From contig NC_019957.1 of NCBI RefSeq assembly GCF_000328565.1, positions 124,001-188,000 on the forward strand: a DNA stretch of 64,000 nt, in the 5' to 3' direction. The position numbers were made by a program, and so were the translations under genes. This document shows positions 1 to 9,880 of the stretch, piece after piece. The notes under the pieces are model-generated. The model ran no database searches, had not been told where the DNA came from, and saw nothing but the letters and a program-made list of their open reading frames with translations. How positions within the stretch are numbered: the first letter of the stretch is position 1; every line of letters begins with the position of its first letter. Origin of the DNA: Mycobacterium sp. JS623 (GTDB taxonomy: Bacteria; Actinomycetota; Actinomycetes; Mycobacteriales; Mycobacteriaceae).

Positions 1-53
1 GGCCTGCGACCAGCCTGCAGGGATACCTCACCTTCAACTAGCCTTCGCCGCCG

Positions 54-1235
54 TCAGGGACGCCGCAGGATGAGCGCGTCGCCCTGGCCTCCCGCACCAC
101 AGAGTGCCGCCACGGCGTAGCCCGAGCCGCGTCGTGCCAGCTCAAGGGCGGCGTGCAGGGTGATGCGCGCCCCGGACATGCCGATCGGGTGGCCGATCGC
201 GATCGCACCCCCATTGACGTTCACCTTCTGCGGGTCGACGCCGAGCTCCTTCGTCGACGCCAGCGCCACCGCCGCGAACGCCTCGTTGATCTCGATGACA
301 TCGAGCTGATCGACCGAGATGCCCTCGCGGGCAACGGCTTTCTTGATGGCGTTGACCGGCTGCGACTGCAGGGTGGAGTCGGGGCCTGCGACGACGCCGT
401 GGGCGCCGATCTCGCACAGCCAGGTCAGGCCCAGCTCCTGGGCCTTGGATTTGTTCATCACGACGACGGCAGCGGCGCCGTCGGAGATCTGCGACGCCGA
501 CCCTGCGGTGATGGTGCCGTCCTTGCGGAACGCCGGCCGCAGCCCGGCCAGCGATTCGGCGGTGGTGTTGGCCCGGATGCCCTCGTCCTCGGTGAACTCG
601 ATGGGATCGCCCTTGCGCTGCGGGATCTTCACCGGCACCACTTCGTCGGCGAAGACGCCGTCTTTCCATGCGGCAGCGGCCTTTTGGTGCGAGGCCGCGG
701 CGACCTCGTCCTGCTGGGCGCGGGTGAACTGGTCGACGTCGTTGCGCTGCTCGGTCAGCGCGCCCATCGGCTGGTCGGTGAACACGTCGTGCAGCCCGTC
801 GTAGGCCATGTGGTCGAGCACGGTCACGTCGCCGTACTTGTAACCCGCGCGGCTGTCCATCAACAGATGCGGCGCCTTGGTCATCGACTCCTGGCCGCCG
901 GCCACCACGACGTCGAATTCGCCGGCGCGAATGAGCTGATCGGCCAGCGCGATCGCGTCGATACCCGACAAGCACATCTTGTTGATCGTCAGCGCCGGCA
1001 CATCCCAGCCGATCCCCGCGCCGACAGCGGCCTGCCGGGCAGGCATCTGACCCGCGCCCGCGGTCAGCACCTGACCCATGATCACGTACTCAACGAGGGA
1101 CGCCCGAACCTTTGCCTTCTCCAGCGCACCAGCAATGGCGATGGCACCCAAATCGCTGCCGGAGAAGTCTTTCAGCGAACCCATAAGCTTGCCTACAGGA
1201 GTACGTGCTCCAGCAACAATCACCGACGTCGTCAT
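54..1235 (-). CDS. fadA4: Acetyl-CoA C-acetyltransferase (thiolase) FadA4
   Basis: A 393-residue thiolase that joins two acyl-CoA units or splits a 3-ketoacyl-CoA in the cytosol. The family signature is complete: the nucleophile Cys88 lies in NKMCLSG, His349 in GHPIGMSG and Cys379 in CGAGGQG. From memory the sequence closely follows M. tuberculosis FadA4 (Rv1323), including [18 protein letters not shown] near the N-terminus. The ATG at 1235 is chosen over a longer in-frame start at 1277 because GGAGG lies about 8 bases upstream. The stop is at 54-56, so the gene is complete. It stands alone, with its promoter in the non-coding stretch toward the adenylate cyclase. Confidence 0.93.
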   Translation of the reverse strand: MTTSVIVAGARTPVGKLMGSLKDFSGSDLGAIAIAGALEKAKVRASLVEYVIMGQVLTAGAGQMPARQAAVGAGIGWDVPALTINKMCLSGIDAIALADQLIRAGEFDVVVAGGQESMTKAPHLLMDSRAGYKYGDVTVLDHMAYDGLHDVFTDQPMGALTEQRNDVDQFTRAQQDEVAAASHQKAAAAWKDGVFADEVVPVKIPQRKGDPIEFTEDEGIRANTTAESLAGLRPAFRKDGTITAGSASQISDGAAAVVVMNKSKAQELGLTWLCEIGAHGVVAGPDSTLQSQPVNAIKKAVAREGISVDQLDVIEINEAFAAVALASTKELGVDPQKVNVNGGAIAIGHPIGMSGARITLHAALELARRGSGYAVAALCGAGGQGDALILRRP

Positions 1236-1849
1236 TTGATGCCTCCAACAGCTGGATGTCGTCTCGGTCCTAATCACCTCGGACGGCGTCCGCCAGGTGG
1301 TTCACGCTCACAGTGCACCTAGATGGGCTGATGCTGCAACAATGTCGCCGGAGGCTTTCACGCGGTGAGAGGTCATGGCTGTTCGCGTCCACTGAGTGAG
1401 CGTTCGTTGATCCCGTCGGCGGCATGCGACCAATTGGATGTCGAGGCGATCGTCAGTCGCACTAGGTGGCAAGGCATTTGGCCCATCATGTCTTCCAGCG
1501 CCTCTTGTTCCCGTTTTTGGCTGCGGTTTATTGAGCAGATGCCGCTAGACGCGCAGCACGAGTGGGACCGCCACCGTCTGGTGGATGCCGATGCCATCCT
1601 GGCCAGCCTGCGTACCGCGCCGACCACTCTCGGCGTGGTGCCGCGGCCGCAGAGTTGTGGCATGTCAACGGCGCCCCACGAAGGTGGGCGTTATTGCATC
1701 GGTAACCAGACCGTTCTGCGGTGATTGCGGACTTCCATCAACCACAGCATCCGATGAGCGCCATCGGAGGGTAAGTCCGGCGTTCGCTACACCGGGTGAT
1801 GTCACCGGACGTCATGACTTGAATTGTCCTCACGCTGTATCTTTGCGCC
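1236..1849. other. Intergenic stretch without a convincing gene
   Basis: About 610 bases between the divergent fadA4 and adenylate cyclase genes. Short ORFs exist on both strands (1365-1724 plus, 1373-1663 minus) but have arginine- and serine-rich composition and no recognisable motif. The promoters of both flanking genes must lie here. Nothing else could be identified. Confidence 0.5.
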
Positions 1850-2971
1850 GTGGAGGGACCTGTCGATGTCGATGATTCGGGGTTGCTCGATGACTTCATT
1901 GGCCCGGCACGCCAGGAACGTCGCGAGCTAATCGAGTGGCTGCTCGAACGCGGCTTTGATATCGGCCAGATTCGCAGCGCCTTTAGTCCAATGCTTCTGC
2001 CGGCCAACCGGATAATCGGCGAGGACGGAACACTGGTATCGCCACGCGAAGTCGCGGAATCCAATGGCGTCGATCTTGACCTTCTGCAGCGACGGCAACG
2101 TGCTGTCGGGCTTCCGCGCGTGGAGAACCCCGATGCCCAAGTGCAGCCTCGCGCAGATGCCGAATCCGTCCTCAGCGCCGCGAGGCTCGTTGAACTCGGT
2201 ATTCATCCCGACCATATCGTCGTGATCGCACAGCTCCTGATGGAGGGTTTCAGCCGTACGGCGGTCATGCTGCGCCGCGCAGCACTTAAGACACTGCTAC
2301 GCCCAGGTGCCACAGAGTTAGAACTCGCCCAGGCGATGGAGGCTCTGGTAAAGGAAGGCACCCCGATGTTGGACCCAATGATCGGTGATCTGCTTCGCCT
2401 GGCGCTTCGACATTCGCTCGAAACGGAGGCGATCAATGCTGCCGAGCGCGCCGCGGGCGTACTGCCCGGTGCACGCCAGGTGGCCGTCGCCTTCGGTGAC
2501 GTGGTCGGCTTCACGCGGCTGGGCGAGGCCCTGTCACCAGAGGATCTCGGGCTGCTCGCGAGGCGATTAAGCGACCTCACACGCGAGGTCGTGGCCCACC
2601 CGGTTCAGTTCGTCAAGACCATCGGCGATGCGGTGATGTTGGTCTGTACCGATCCGAAACGGTTGTTGATGACGGTCCTCGATCTAGTAGAGGCTGCGGA
2701 CGCCGCTGCCTTCCCAAGTATCCGAGTCGGTGTCGCCTTCGGGCCGGCGATAAGCCGCACAGGCGACTGGTACGGCAACTCAGTGAATCTCGCCAGCCGG
2801 GTTACCGACGAAGCGCCGCCCGGCACAGTCCTAGTAGACGAATCCGCTCGTAACGTGATTGATGATGCAGAGCTTGAGTGGACTTTCCATGATCAACGCC
2901 ACCTCAAGGGCATTCGCAGCGAGGTGCGACTCTACCGGGCTACGCGGGCAGCGACGGAGCATATTTCGTAA
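1850..2971 (+). CDS. Class III adenylate cyclase, Rv1264-like
   Basis: A 373-residue cytosolic enzyme that makes cyclic AMP from ATP. Residues 10-190 resemble the N-terminal regulatory domain of M. tuberculosis Rv1264, which inhibits the enzyme in a pH-dependent way (for example SPMLLPANRIIGEDG and LLQRRQRAVGLPRV). Residues 205-370 are the cyclase homology domain. Metal-binding Asp217 (FGDVVGFT) and Asp260 are present, as are Lys256 (FVKTIGDAVML) and Asp306 for adenine selection and Asn313/Arg317 (NLASRV) for the transition state, so it should be active as a homodimer. The start is a GTG at 1850. Rv1264 itself is about 397 residues. It is a single gene upstream of the kinase-ATPase fusion, with no sign of an operon. 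Confidence 0.9.
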   Translation: MEGPVDVDDSGLLDDFIGPARQERRELIEWLLERGFDIGQIRSAFSPMLLPANRIIGEDGTLVSPREVAESNGVDLDLLQRRQRAVGLPRVENPDAQVQPRADAESVLSAARLVELGIHPDHIVVIAQLLMEGFSRTAVMLRRAALKTLLRPGATELELAQAMEALVKEGTPMLDPMIGDLLRLALRHSLETEAINAAERAAGVLPGARQVAVAFGDVVGFTRLGEALSPEDLGLLARRLSDLTREVVAHPVQFVKTIGDAVMLVCTDPKRLLMTVLDLVEAADAAAFPSIRVGVAFGPAISRTGDWYGNSVNLASRVTDEAPPGTVLVDESARNVIDDAELEWTFHDQRHLKGIRSEVRLYRATRAATEHIS

Positions 2972-3649
2972 TTCGGCGCGGGATCTTCCCGTGCGCCCAG
3001 GCCATCGGAACACATTGTCTGGCAGGCGAACTGGTTCGGTTTGACAGCAGGCGATCCCATTGCGCGTCGCCGTCGGAGTGCCGTCGACGGTTTACCGCGA
3101 AATATTATGGTTCACAGTATATTTCGTGTGCCGATAATTTTGCCATCCGCAAGGTGAACGAAACGAGGTTGGATCAACGTCATTCGGAGCATAGCGCTTT
3201 TTGTCTGCTGCTGGTGGCGGCGACAACGGCGCAGCCACTCTGGGCAAGGTTACGGCGCAAAGTGTTTCGGGATCCGCCTACCGACGCCCTCGCGGGCGGA
3301 TATGGCGGTATTCCGCGACCAACTTACGCCGTGAACCAAGCCATCACTCGCGCTCATACACGGCGGACTCAACTACGACGGATGCCACCACACGCTTGAG
3401 CACGGCACTCAGGGCCCGCTGTTCGTCCTCGGTCAGCGCGTGGAGCTGGATACGCGCATTCGTACGGGTGCGTTCCGCGGCGCGACGTCGGGTCCGCTGA
3501 CCGTCGCGACGGCAAGATCGCGGTGGGCGATATCCAGGACAGGTACTGCGGGTTTTCATAATCGTCCAGGTAGTTTGCCCGCGGTCTATGCTCGATTTCA
3601 TCGCGGGAAGTCGGCGATTAGCTGCTTGCGCGAAGAGCATCGGACAGCG
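2972..3649. other. Gene-poor region, possible MarR-like fragment
   Basis: Nearly 680 bases with no intact gene. On the minus strand around 3344-3470 a frame reads LTEDEQRALSAVLKRVV, which resembles the C-terminal helix of MarR regulators, but no HTH precedes it, so at best it is a remnant. At 3098-3126 there is an inverted repeat (listed separately). The promoter of the kinase gene is expected near its 3' end. Confidence 0.35.
3098..3126. repeat. Inverted repeat, possible operator
   Basis: CGAAATAT at 3098-3105 is repeated as its exact reverse complement ATATTTCG at 3119-3126, with a 13-base spacer. It is AT-rich in an otherwise GC-rich region. An operator or a relic transposon end are both possible. 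Confidence 0.4.
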
Positions 3650-6646
3650 ATGAACAGCGATCCGTTCGAGACGCAGCGCGACGTGCGCCCCGCCGTCGTC
3701 ACGGAGTTGCGTGTAGTCGGGTTCGACGACGCCGAGGAGATCGGCCGCGGCGGCTTCGGCATCGTCTACCGCTGCACACAGGTCGCGTTGGACCGCACGA
3801 TTGCGGTGAAGGTGCTCACCGCTGAACTCGACGAGAACCGGGAGCGGTTCTTACGTGAGCAACGCGCAATGGGCCGGCTCACGGGGCACCCCAACATCGT
3901 GGGCGTGATGCAGGTCGGGGAAACCGAGGGCGGCTACCCGTATCTGGTAATGCCCTATCACCGCAAGGGTTCATTGCATGAGCGGATCAAGCGGCTGGGG
4001 GTGTTACCGCTCGACGAGGTGCTGCGGCTGGGCGTGAAGATGGCCGGCGCACTGGAATCGGCTCACCGGCTGGGGATCGTGCACCGCGACGTCAAACCGG
4101 GGAACATCCTGCTGACCGACTATGGCGAGCCGGCATTGAGCGACTTCGGAATCGCCCATATCGCCGGCGGCTTCAGGACCGCTACCGGTACCTTCACCGG
4201 TTCGCCGGCATTCACGGCCCCGGAAATCCTCAGCGGCGATCCGCCCAGCGCGGCCTCCGACGTGTACGGGCTTGCCGCAACCCTGTTTGCCGCCCTGACC
4301 GGGCACGCCGCTTACGAAAGGCGTAGCGGCGAGCAGGTGGTGGCGCAGTTCCTGCGGATCGCTAGCGAGCCGGTACCGGATCTGCGGGAAAGCGGCATCT
4401 CCGACGACGTCTCCACTCTGGTTGAGAAGGCGATGGCCCGCGACCCTGTGGAGCGGCCGTCCGCGCACATGTTGGGTGAAGAGCTCCGGCAGTTGCAGGC
4501 CCGCCACGAGCTACCCGTCGACGACATGGCGCTGCATGCGCCACCGCACTCCGATCAACCGGGGTCGCGTGGTCCGGCGCGGCGGCCCGCTGGGAGTCTC
4601 CCGCCAAACCTGACGAGCTTCGTCGGCCGGCGTGCCGAGCTGTTGGAGGTGGAGAGGCTGCTGTCAACGTCACGCCTAGTGACATTGACCGGGGTTGGCG
4701 GGGTCGGCAAGACCCGCCTCGCAGTGCGGGCCGCAGCCGAGGCCTCAGCCGACTTCCCCGACGCGCGGCTGGTCGAGTTGGGTGAGCTGCGCGACGCGTC
4801 GATGTTGGTCGAGATCGTCGCCGCCGACTTGGGCCTGCGCGATGAGTCCGCAAGGTCGCTGCGCGACGTGCTGGTGGACTTCCTGTGCTTGCGCCCGCGT
4901 CTGTTGGTCCTCGATAACTGCGAGCAGATGGTGAACGCAGCTGCGGAACTGGCTGAGAGCCTGCTGCGGGAGTGTCCGGAATTGCGGATTCTGGCCACCA
5001 GCCGAGAGCGGCTCGGCATCGATGGCGAATCGGTGCTGCAGCTGACCCCCCTCACAGTTCCTGACACCGACGACGAGCCCACACTGCGCGGACTGGCCGA
5101 ATACGACGCGGTGGCGCTGTTCACCGAGCGAGCAGCTACTGCGGTGCCAGGTTTTCAACTCACCGAGAACAACAAGACCACCATTGCCCGGATCTGCACG
5201 CGGCTGGACGGACTGGCGTTGGCCATCGAGTTGGCGGCCGCACGGCTGCGCACGATGTCACCCGAACAGATCCTGGAAAGGTTGGCCGACCGATACACGC
5301 TGCTGACCCGCGGCAGCCGCACCGCGCCGACGCGGCAACAAACACTCAGTTGGAGCATCGACTGGAGCTACGAGCTGTGCACCCCGGCAGAACAGGAGAT
5401 GTGGGCCCGGCTGTCGGTATTCGCGGGAAGTTTCGAACTAGAAGCGGCAGAAGACATTTGTGGTGGCGACGGGCCCGATGTGGATGTCGATGATCTGCTC
5501 GCCTCACTGGTGGACAAGTCGATTTTGATCCGGACGGAATCCAACGGCCAAGTCCGATTCCGGTTACTCGAGACGCTTCGCGACTACGCCCAGGAGAAGC
5601 TTCGGCAGACTGGCGAGTACTCCGAAATCCGCCTGCGCCACCTGGACTGGTACCGGCGGTTGGTGAACGACGCCGCGACTGATTGGTTTAGTGTGCACCA
5701 GGTTGATTGGATCCGGCGGCTACGGCGGGAAGGGGCCAATCTGCGGGAGGCGTGGGAGTTTAGCCTTACCGATGCTCCCGAAATCGCGCTCGAAATCGCC
5801 GCCGCGTTCTATCCCTTTGGGATCGCCCGCGGAGCTCTCACCGAGACACGCAGATGGTTGGACCGCGCGCTGGCCGCGGCGAAGGCCGAGCCGACGACAG
5901 TTCGAGTAAAAGCGCTGTACGGCGCGGCCTTAGCAGCGAACCTCCACGGTCTCCCCGGTGACATCCAGGCGGGTGCAGCTCTGGCGGCCGATGCGGAGCG
6001 CCTCGTCCAGCACATGTCTGACCCAATAGCACAGGGTCTGACCGCCGTCGCCGTCGGCTACGCAGCATTGCTCAGCGGGGAGTATCAGCGCGCCCGTGCA
6101 CACTTCGAGAAGGCCGTCGCGGCCACCGACGATCCAACGGCCCGCGCAGCGGCGATGACGTTGATGGGTTGGGCCCTGGAATTTCAGGGAGATGTCGGCC
6201 GAGCACTCGTTTGGCAGGAAAAGGCGCTTACGTTGACCAAATCGCTCGGGGAGTCGGTGTATAGCTCGTGGGCGCTGTGGTCCGTGGGGATTGGTTGGTG
6301 GCGGCAGGGCAAACCTGAACGCGCTGAGCAACTACTCAAAGAGAGCCTGCAGTTGACTCGCCTGGTCGATGACCCGCGTCATGGCGCGGCGTGCCTGGAG
6401 GCACTGGCCTGGGTCACCCGCGCGAAAGACGAGCCCAAGCGAGCCGTTGTGTTGATGGCAGCAGCGGACACGCTGGGCGGCGCCCAAGGGGCTTCGCCCG
6501 TCATACTCCCCGATTTGGCGGTCTTCCACGATGAGTGTGAACGACAGGCCCGAGAGGCACTGGGCCACAAGGAATTCGAGGCCGCCCGGCGAGATGGCCA
6601 TTCAATGCAATTCGATGAGGCGGTTGCCTTCGCCCTCAGCGGGTGA
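3650..6646 (+). CDS. PknK-like Ser/Thr kinase fused to NB-ARC (STAND) ATPase and TPR-like region
   Basis: A 998-residue predicted soluble signalling protein. Residues 28-300 form a protein kinase like the one in PknK: glycine loop GRGGFGIVY, Lys54, catalytic HRDVKPGNILL (Asp147) and DFG (Asp165). After a Pro-rich linker, SFVGR starts an NB-ARC ATPase with Walker A GVGGVGKT near residue 350 and Walker B LLVLDNC near 420. The last 400 residues are helical and TPR-like. PknK is also a kinase-ATPase fusion but its ATPase is of the MalT type, whereas this one matches the AfsR/LuxR-type NB-ARC at 49709-52030. No DNA-binding domain follows, so output is probably phosphorylation. The ATG at 3650 matches the start of PknK-type kinases; an upstream in-frame start at 3440 adds an unlikely Arg-rich tail. 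No clear Shine-Dalgarno is visible. Confidence 0.85.
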   Translation: MNSDPFETQRDVRPAVVTELRVVGFDDAEEIGRGGFGIVYRCTQVALDRTIAVKVLTAELDENRERFLREQRAMGRLTGHPNIVGVMQVGETEGGYPYLVMPYHRKGSLHERIKRLGVLPLDEVLRLGVKMAGALESAHRLGIVHRDVKPGNILLTDYGEPALSDFGIAHIAGGFRTATGTFTGSPAFTAPEILSGDPPSAASDVYGLAATLFAALTGHAAYERRSGEQVVAQFLRIASEPVPDLRESGISDDVSTLVEKAMARDPVERPSAHMLGEELRQLQARHELPVDDMALHAPPHSDQPGSRGPARRPAGSLPPNLTSFVGRRAELLEVERLLSTSRLVTLTGVGGVGKTRLAVRAAAEASADFPDARLVELGELRDASMLVEIVAADLGLRDESARSLRDVLVDFLCLRPRLLVLDNCEQMVNAAAELAESLLRECPELRILATSRERLGIDGESVLQLTPLTVPDTDDEPTLRGLAEYDAVALFTERAATAVPGFQLTENNKTTIARICTRLDGLALAIELAAARLRTMSPEQILERLADRYTLLTRGSRTAPTRQQTLSWSIDWSYELCTPAEQEMWARLSVFAGSFELEAAEDICGGDGPDVDVDDLLASLVDKSILIRTESNGQVRFRLLETLRDYAQEKLRQTGEYSEIRLRHLDWYRRLVNDAATDWFSVHQVDWIRRLRREGANLREAWEFSLTDAPEIALEIAAAFYPFGIARGALTETRRWLDRALAAAKAEPTTVRVKALYGAALAANLHGLPGDIQAGAALAADAERLVQHMSDPIAQGLTAVAVGYAALLSGEYQRARAHFEKAVAATDDPTARAAAMTLMGWALEFQGDVGRALVWQEKALTLTKSLGESVYSSWALWSVGIGWWRQGKPERAEQLLKESLQLTRLVDDPRHGAACLEALAWVTRAKDEPKRAVVLMAAADTLGGAQGASPVILPDLAVFHDECERQAREALGHKEFEAARRDGHSMQFDEAVAFALSG

Positions 6647-6732
6647 CCGCAATGAACTCCCCCGCGAGTTGCGCACATCAAGCGTGAGTCGCCGTCAGGT
6701 AGGCATCTGGCAAACCTGCAAGACTAGGTCAA

Positions 6733-6855
6733 CCGGGTGGACCCACACACACGACGTCGGCGCCGTTCTGTGTCAACAGCTCGCCAAGCAGGGGCCGGCG
6801 ATGAAGCAACCGAAGTTCAAGACGGTGATGGCTTCGAGGTGCGCCGGGCACTAAA
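6733..6855 (-). pseudogene. 5' fragment of a CaiB/BaiF CoA-transferase
   Basis: The minus strand matches the first 40 codons of the intact CoA-transferase that starts at 43170, including the stretches encoding FGCFIAGP and QNGADV. One extra base and one missing base relative to the intact copy break the frame, and the rest of the gene is absent. The sequence upstream of both copies is also related (see the motif at 6974), so this is a duplicated and eroded copy of a promoter plus gene start. Confidence 0.75.
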
Positions 6856-6973
6856 CACTCATCCTCAGTCAGGGTTCGGCAAGTATTACCGAGATGAGAG
6901 CGCCATTTCCTTCGCGTGATCGCATACGCTAAGCGCGACGCATTCGCCGAAATATCCGATTTCCGCGAAAGGC

Positions 6974-7042
6974 TGTCCATTTATCGCAGTCCGCGCACGC
7001 TTTCTTGAATTCGTCATTCTTCCCGGCTTCGATAAATGGACA
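6974..7042. promoter_or_regulatory. Widely spaced inverted repeat upstream of P450
   Basis: TGTCCATTTATCG at 6974-6986 recurs as its exact 13-base reverse complement at 7030-7042. TGTCCATAAATCGCAG at 43292-43307, upstream of the intact CoA-transferase, matches 14 of 16 bases of the first arm. This supports a binding site shared by two catabolic promoters. The P450 gene starts 270 bases downstream. The regulator is unknown. Confidence 0.5.
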
Positions 7043-7313
7043 TCCGGAATTATTGAGTGGACATTCGTGCCGATTACTGGAGATGCACCGCGCGTCTGAA
7101 CTGGCGTTTTGTTGAGTGCGGCACCCATCCATAGCCATGTCGATGTCGCTCTACACGCCGAGCGCGCCATGCCGGACGACCGCTCAAAATAGGTGCGACA
7201 TATCGGGGGTATTGACAATTTCTCCGCAAAGAGACTTGAATCAAGAAACGCGCTCGCCGACGCATCTGCGAGTGGAGACTGCATATTTGATTCCGCAGGA
7301 AAGAAGGACATGC

Positions 7314-8636
7314 ATGACGAACACCGGCGCCGCAATCGTTCCAGACGATGTCGCACGGCAAATCGTGCTCCCCGAGGGTCACGGCGACATCGACGCGCTG
7401 CATAAGGCCTACAAATGGGTGCGCAACAACGCGCCGCTGGCCCAGGCAGTCGTGGAAGGATTCGATCCTCTCTGGCTCGTCAGCAAGCACGCCGACGTGC
7501 GGGAGGTCGAGAGCCAGCCCGCGATCTTCTCGGCCGGCGGGGGCCCGAACGATCATGGCGGCAACAACCCAGTCCTGCAGAACCGGGCCGGCGACGGGTT
7601 CATGAAGAGCTTGCTCGGCGGCCACCTGCGCCTCATGGACTCCTTGCCCTACCTCGATCCGCCGGAGCACACCGATATCAAGTTCATCACCAACGACTGG
7701 TTCCGGCCCACCCCGCTTCAGAAGTGGACCGACCAGATCCGCGGCATCGCCACCGAGGCCATCGACAAGTTGCAGAAGCTGTCCGCAGAGCGCAAGGAGA
7801 TCGACCTGGTCGACGACTGGGCCATGGGCTACCCCCTACATGTGATGATGACGCTGTTCGGGGTCCCAGCCGAGGACGAGCCGATCCTGATGAAGGTGAC
7901 GCAGGAGATGTTCGGCGCTGGCGACCCCGAACACCAACGCGAGGTCGAGGAGCCCAGCCCCGAGGCGATGGCCCAGCAGTTCGTGGCGGCCTTTCAGGAG
8001 ATCTGCGCCTACTTCGATGTACTGGTCGAGGACCGCCGCGCCAATCCCCGCGAGGACCTCGCCACCATCATCGCCATGGCTAAGGGTCCCGACGGGGAGT
8101 TCCTGCCGAAGTCCTACGCCTATGGCTACTACATAGCGATTGTCACCGCGGGACATGACACCACTTCGGCGACCCTGGCCGGAACTTTGAAGCTGCTGTC
8201 GGAACACCCCAATGTCCTGGCACGTGTCAAATCGGATCCGAAACTGATACCGAACCTGATCCTGGAGTCCCTGCGGATCGTCGCACCGGCCAAACACTTC
8301 ATGCGCCGCGCCGAGCAGGACTACACGATGCGCGGGCAAACCATCAAAAAGGGTGACCGGTTGATGGTGCTGTTCCAGTCGGCCAACCGCGACGAAGACG
8401 TCTTCGATCGTCCCGACGAGTTCGACATCGACCGCAAGCCGAACAAGCAGATCGCGTTCGGCCACGGCCCGCACATATGCATCGGCCAACACCTGTCCAA
8501 GCTCGAACTGAAGGTGATGTTCGAAGAGCTGCTGCCGAAGGTGGAGTCGATCGAGCTGCTCGGACCCGGACAGTACACGCAGACCAACTTCGTCGGCGGT
8601 CTCAAGCACCTGCCCGTCAAGATCAACTTCTCCTGA
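7314..8636 (+). CDS. Cytochrome P450
   Basis: A 440-residue soluble bacterial P450 expected to hydroxylate a hydrophobic substrate using electrons from a ferredoxin. Seen in order: the I-helix oxygen-activation motif [10 protein letters not shown], the K-helix ExxR within LESLR, and the heme loop [10 protein letters not shown] with the thiolate Cys389. The length fits soluble class I enzymes. The general look recalls the terpene-type CYP108/CYP111 group, but the substrate cannot be read from sequence. The ATG at 7314 is preferred because AAGGA sits 5-9 bases upstream; a longer in-frame ORF starts at 7116. No ferredoxin follows; the next sequence is a broken reductase gene, so its redox partners are probably encoded elsewhere. 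Confidence 0.92.
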   Translation: MTNTGAAIVPDDVARQIVLPEGHGDIDALHKAYKWVRNNAPLAQAVVEGFDPLWLVSKHADVREVESQPAIFSAGGGPNDHGGNNPVLQNRAGDGFMKSLLGGHLRLMDSLPYLDPPEHTDIKFITNDWFRPTPLQKWTDQIRGIATEAIDKLQKLSAERKEIDLVDDWAMGYPLHVMMTLFGVPAEDEPILMKVTQEMFGAGDPEHQREVEEPSPEAMAQQFVAAFQEICAYFDVLVEDRRANPREDLATIIAMAKGPDGEFLPKSYAYGYYIAIVTAGHDTTSATLAGTLKLLSEHPNVLARVKSDPKLIPNLILESLRIVAPAKHFMRRAEQDYTMRGQTIKKGDRLMVLFQSANRDEDVFDRPDEFDIDRKPNKQIAFGHGPHICIGQHLSKLELKVMFEELLPKVESIELLGPGQYTQTNFVGGLKHLPVKINFS

Positions 8637-8731
8637 GCCACCGATCTTCGAATCCCCATAATCGAGTACTCTCAAGCTCTATATCGGCTGCAGCTCAACC
8701 GCCGTCGCCGGGCACGACATCATCGGTGTCT

Positions 8732-9215
8732 ATGACGACGCCTATCGCCAGCGTCGGCGATTGCACGGTCGACCTGGTCGTAAGGCTCCGCAGCACACCG
8801 GCCGAGGGCGTGGTGGTGCTCGACCTGGCACATCCGCAGGACGCCGAGCTCCCCGACTGGGGACCGGGCGCCCACATCGACCTGATCGTCGGGCGGCGAT
8901 GCCAGCGACTCTGCGGTGCGGCGCGTCGGGGTTCTACTCGACCCGAACCGTCGCGGCGGATCGTAGTACGTTCACTACGCGCTCAGCGAGGGAGCCAAAG
9001 TCCGGGTTCGCGGTCCTCGCAACCACTTTCCACTCGTCGACGCGGCGCAGTATCGCTTCATCGCAGGCGGTATCGGCATCACTCCGATCTCCGCGATGAT
9101 CGAGGCGGCGTAGCAGGACGGTAGCGACTGGACCTTGCTCTACGGCGGACGAACGACGACGACAATGGCTTTTGCCGACGAACTCGCGGAGCGCTATCCC
9201 GACAGCGTCACCGAC
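8732..9215 (+). pseudogene. Broken VanB/PDR-type reductase
   Basis: A decayed relative of the intact reductase at 11581-12576. It starts MTTPIASVGD and keeps VDLVVRLRSTPAEGVVVLDL and GPGAHIDL. A deletion near 8900 shifts the frame, and the following NAD-binding part (RFIAGGIGITPISAM) contains two in-frame TAG codons. The C-terminal ferredoxin domain is missing. It directly follows the P450 gene, so it may once have supplied it with electrons. Confidence 0.85.
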
Positions 9216-9429
9216 GAAGAAGCGGCTTCAGCCAGACATCTACGAGAACGGTCATAAGCCTGCAACTGACCTTCGGAGCGACGCACAAGCAGCGGCTCTT
9301 GCCGGCCGATCGGCGCCGTACCGAGCAGCCGGCCCTCGGTGCCGGGCATCATTCTGCCGCGTTCGCCACTGATCAACGGGCGTCCACGACGTTGGCGGAA
9401 CGTCAACGGTCGCACTTCTTTCGCTGGAG

Positions 9430-9880
9430 GCGTGTTTCTCCCCCGGTGCGATGCACTTCTTCAACGCCCTCTCCGAAGGCAAAACCGAGTTCCGCGAGCG
9501 AGTTCATTGACTACAACTTCCCCCGAACCGGAGGCCACGCCATTCAACGGCCCGATGCGGTACAACTTCTCAATCGAGGATCTCTACGCCTCCCCATCGA
9601 AATGGGGTGTGGGACGCGATATCTCGTTCGATTACGAGGTCCGTGGCGCAAGGCGCTCGAGCTCGAAGCCGCTTCGCCCGTGGGTGAGTGATCACCTCTG
9701 AGTTCGATGCCGAGGACATGAAGCGGATCCATGTTTCGCTCTCGACAACGGGCCGGTCTATCAGGAGATGGACCCGCCTGAGAATCAGTACATGTCGACC
9801 TGGCTTGACTGGACCATCAAGGGTGGCAAGCAGATCGGACACAGCACACACCGCGGCTACAGTCGCTGGTTCACTGGGTG
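9430..9880 (+). pseudogene. Fragments of a GcvT/LigM-like folate-dependent demethylase
   Basis: Separate reading frames encode pieces that together resemble the aminomethyltransferase fold of tetrahydrofolate-dependent O-demethylases (LigM/DesA type): FNGPMRYNFSIEDLYASP, then GRDISFDYE, then KALELEAA in another frame, and finally DNGPVYQEMDPPENQYMS followed by a GGKQIGHSTHRGYS block. Several frameshifts separate them and no start is visible. The assignment rests on remembered family patterns. Confidence 0.5.

Noticed and set aside
153..1322. A 389-residue plus-strand ORF opposite fadA4.
   Set aside because: It is the antisense shadow of a well-supported thiolase and has Asp/Arg/Gly-rich composition without motifs.
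1365..1724. A 119-residue ORF between fadA4 and the cyclase.
   Set aside because: No ribosome site or motif, and competing ORFs exist on the other strand.
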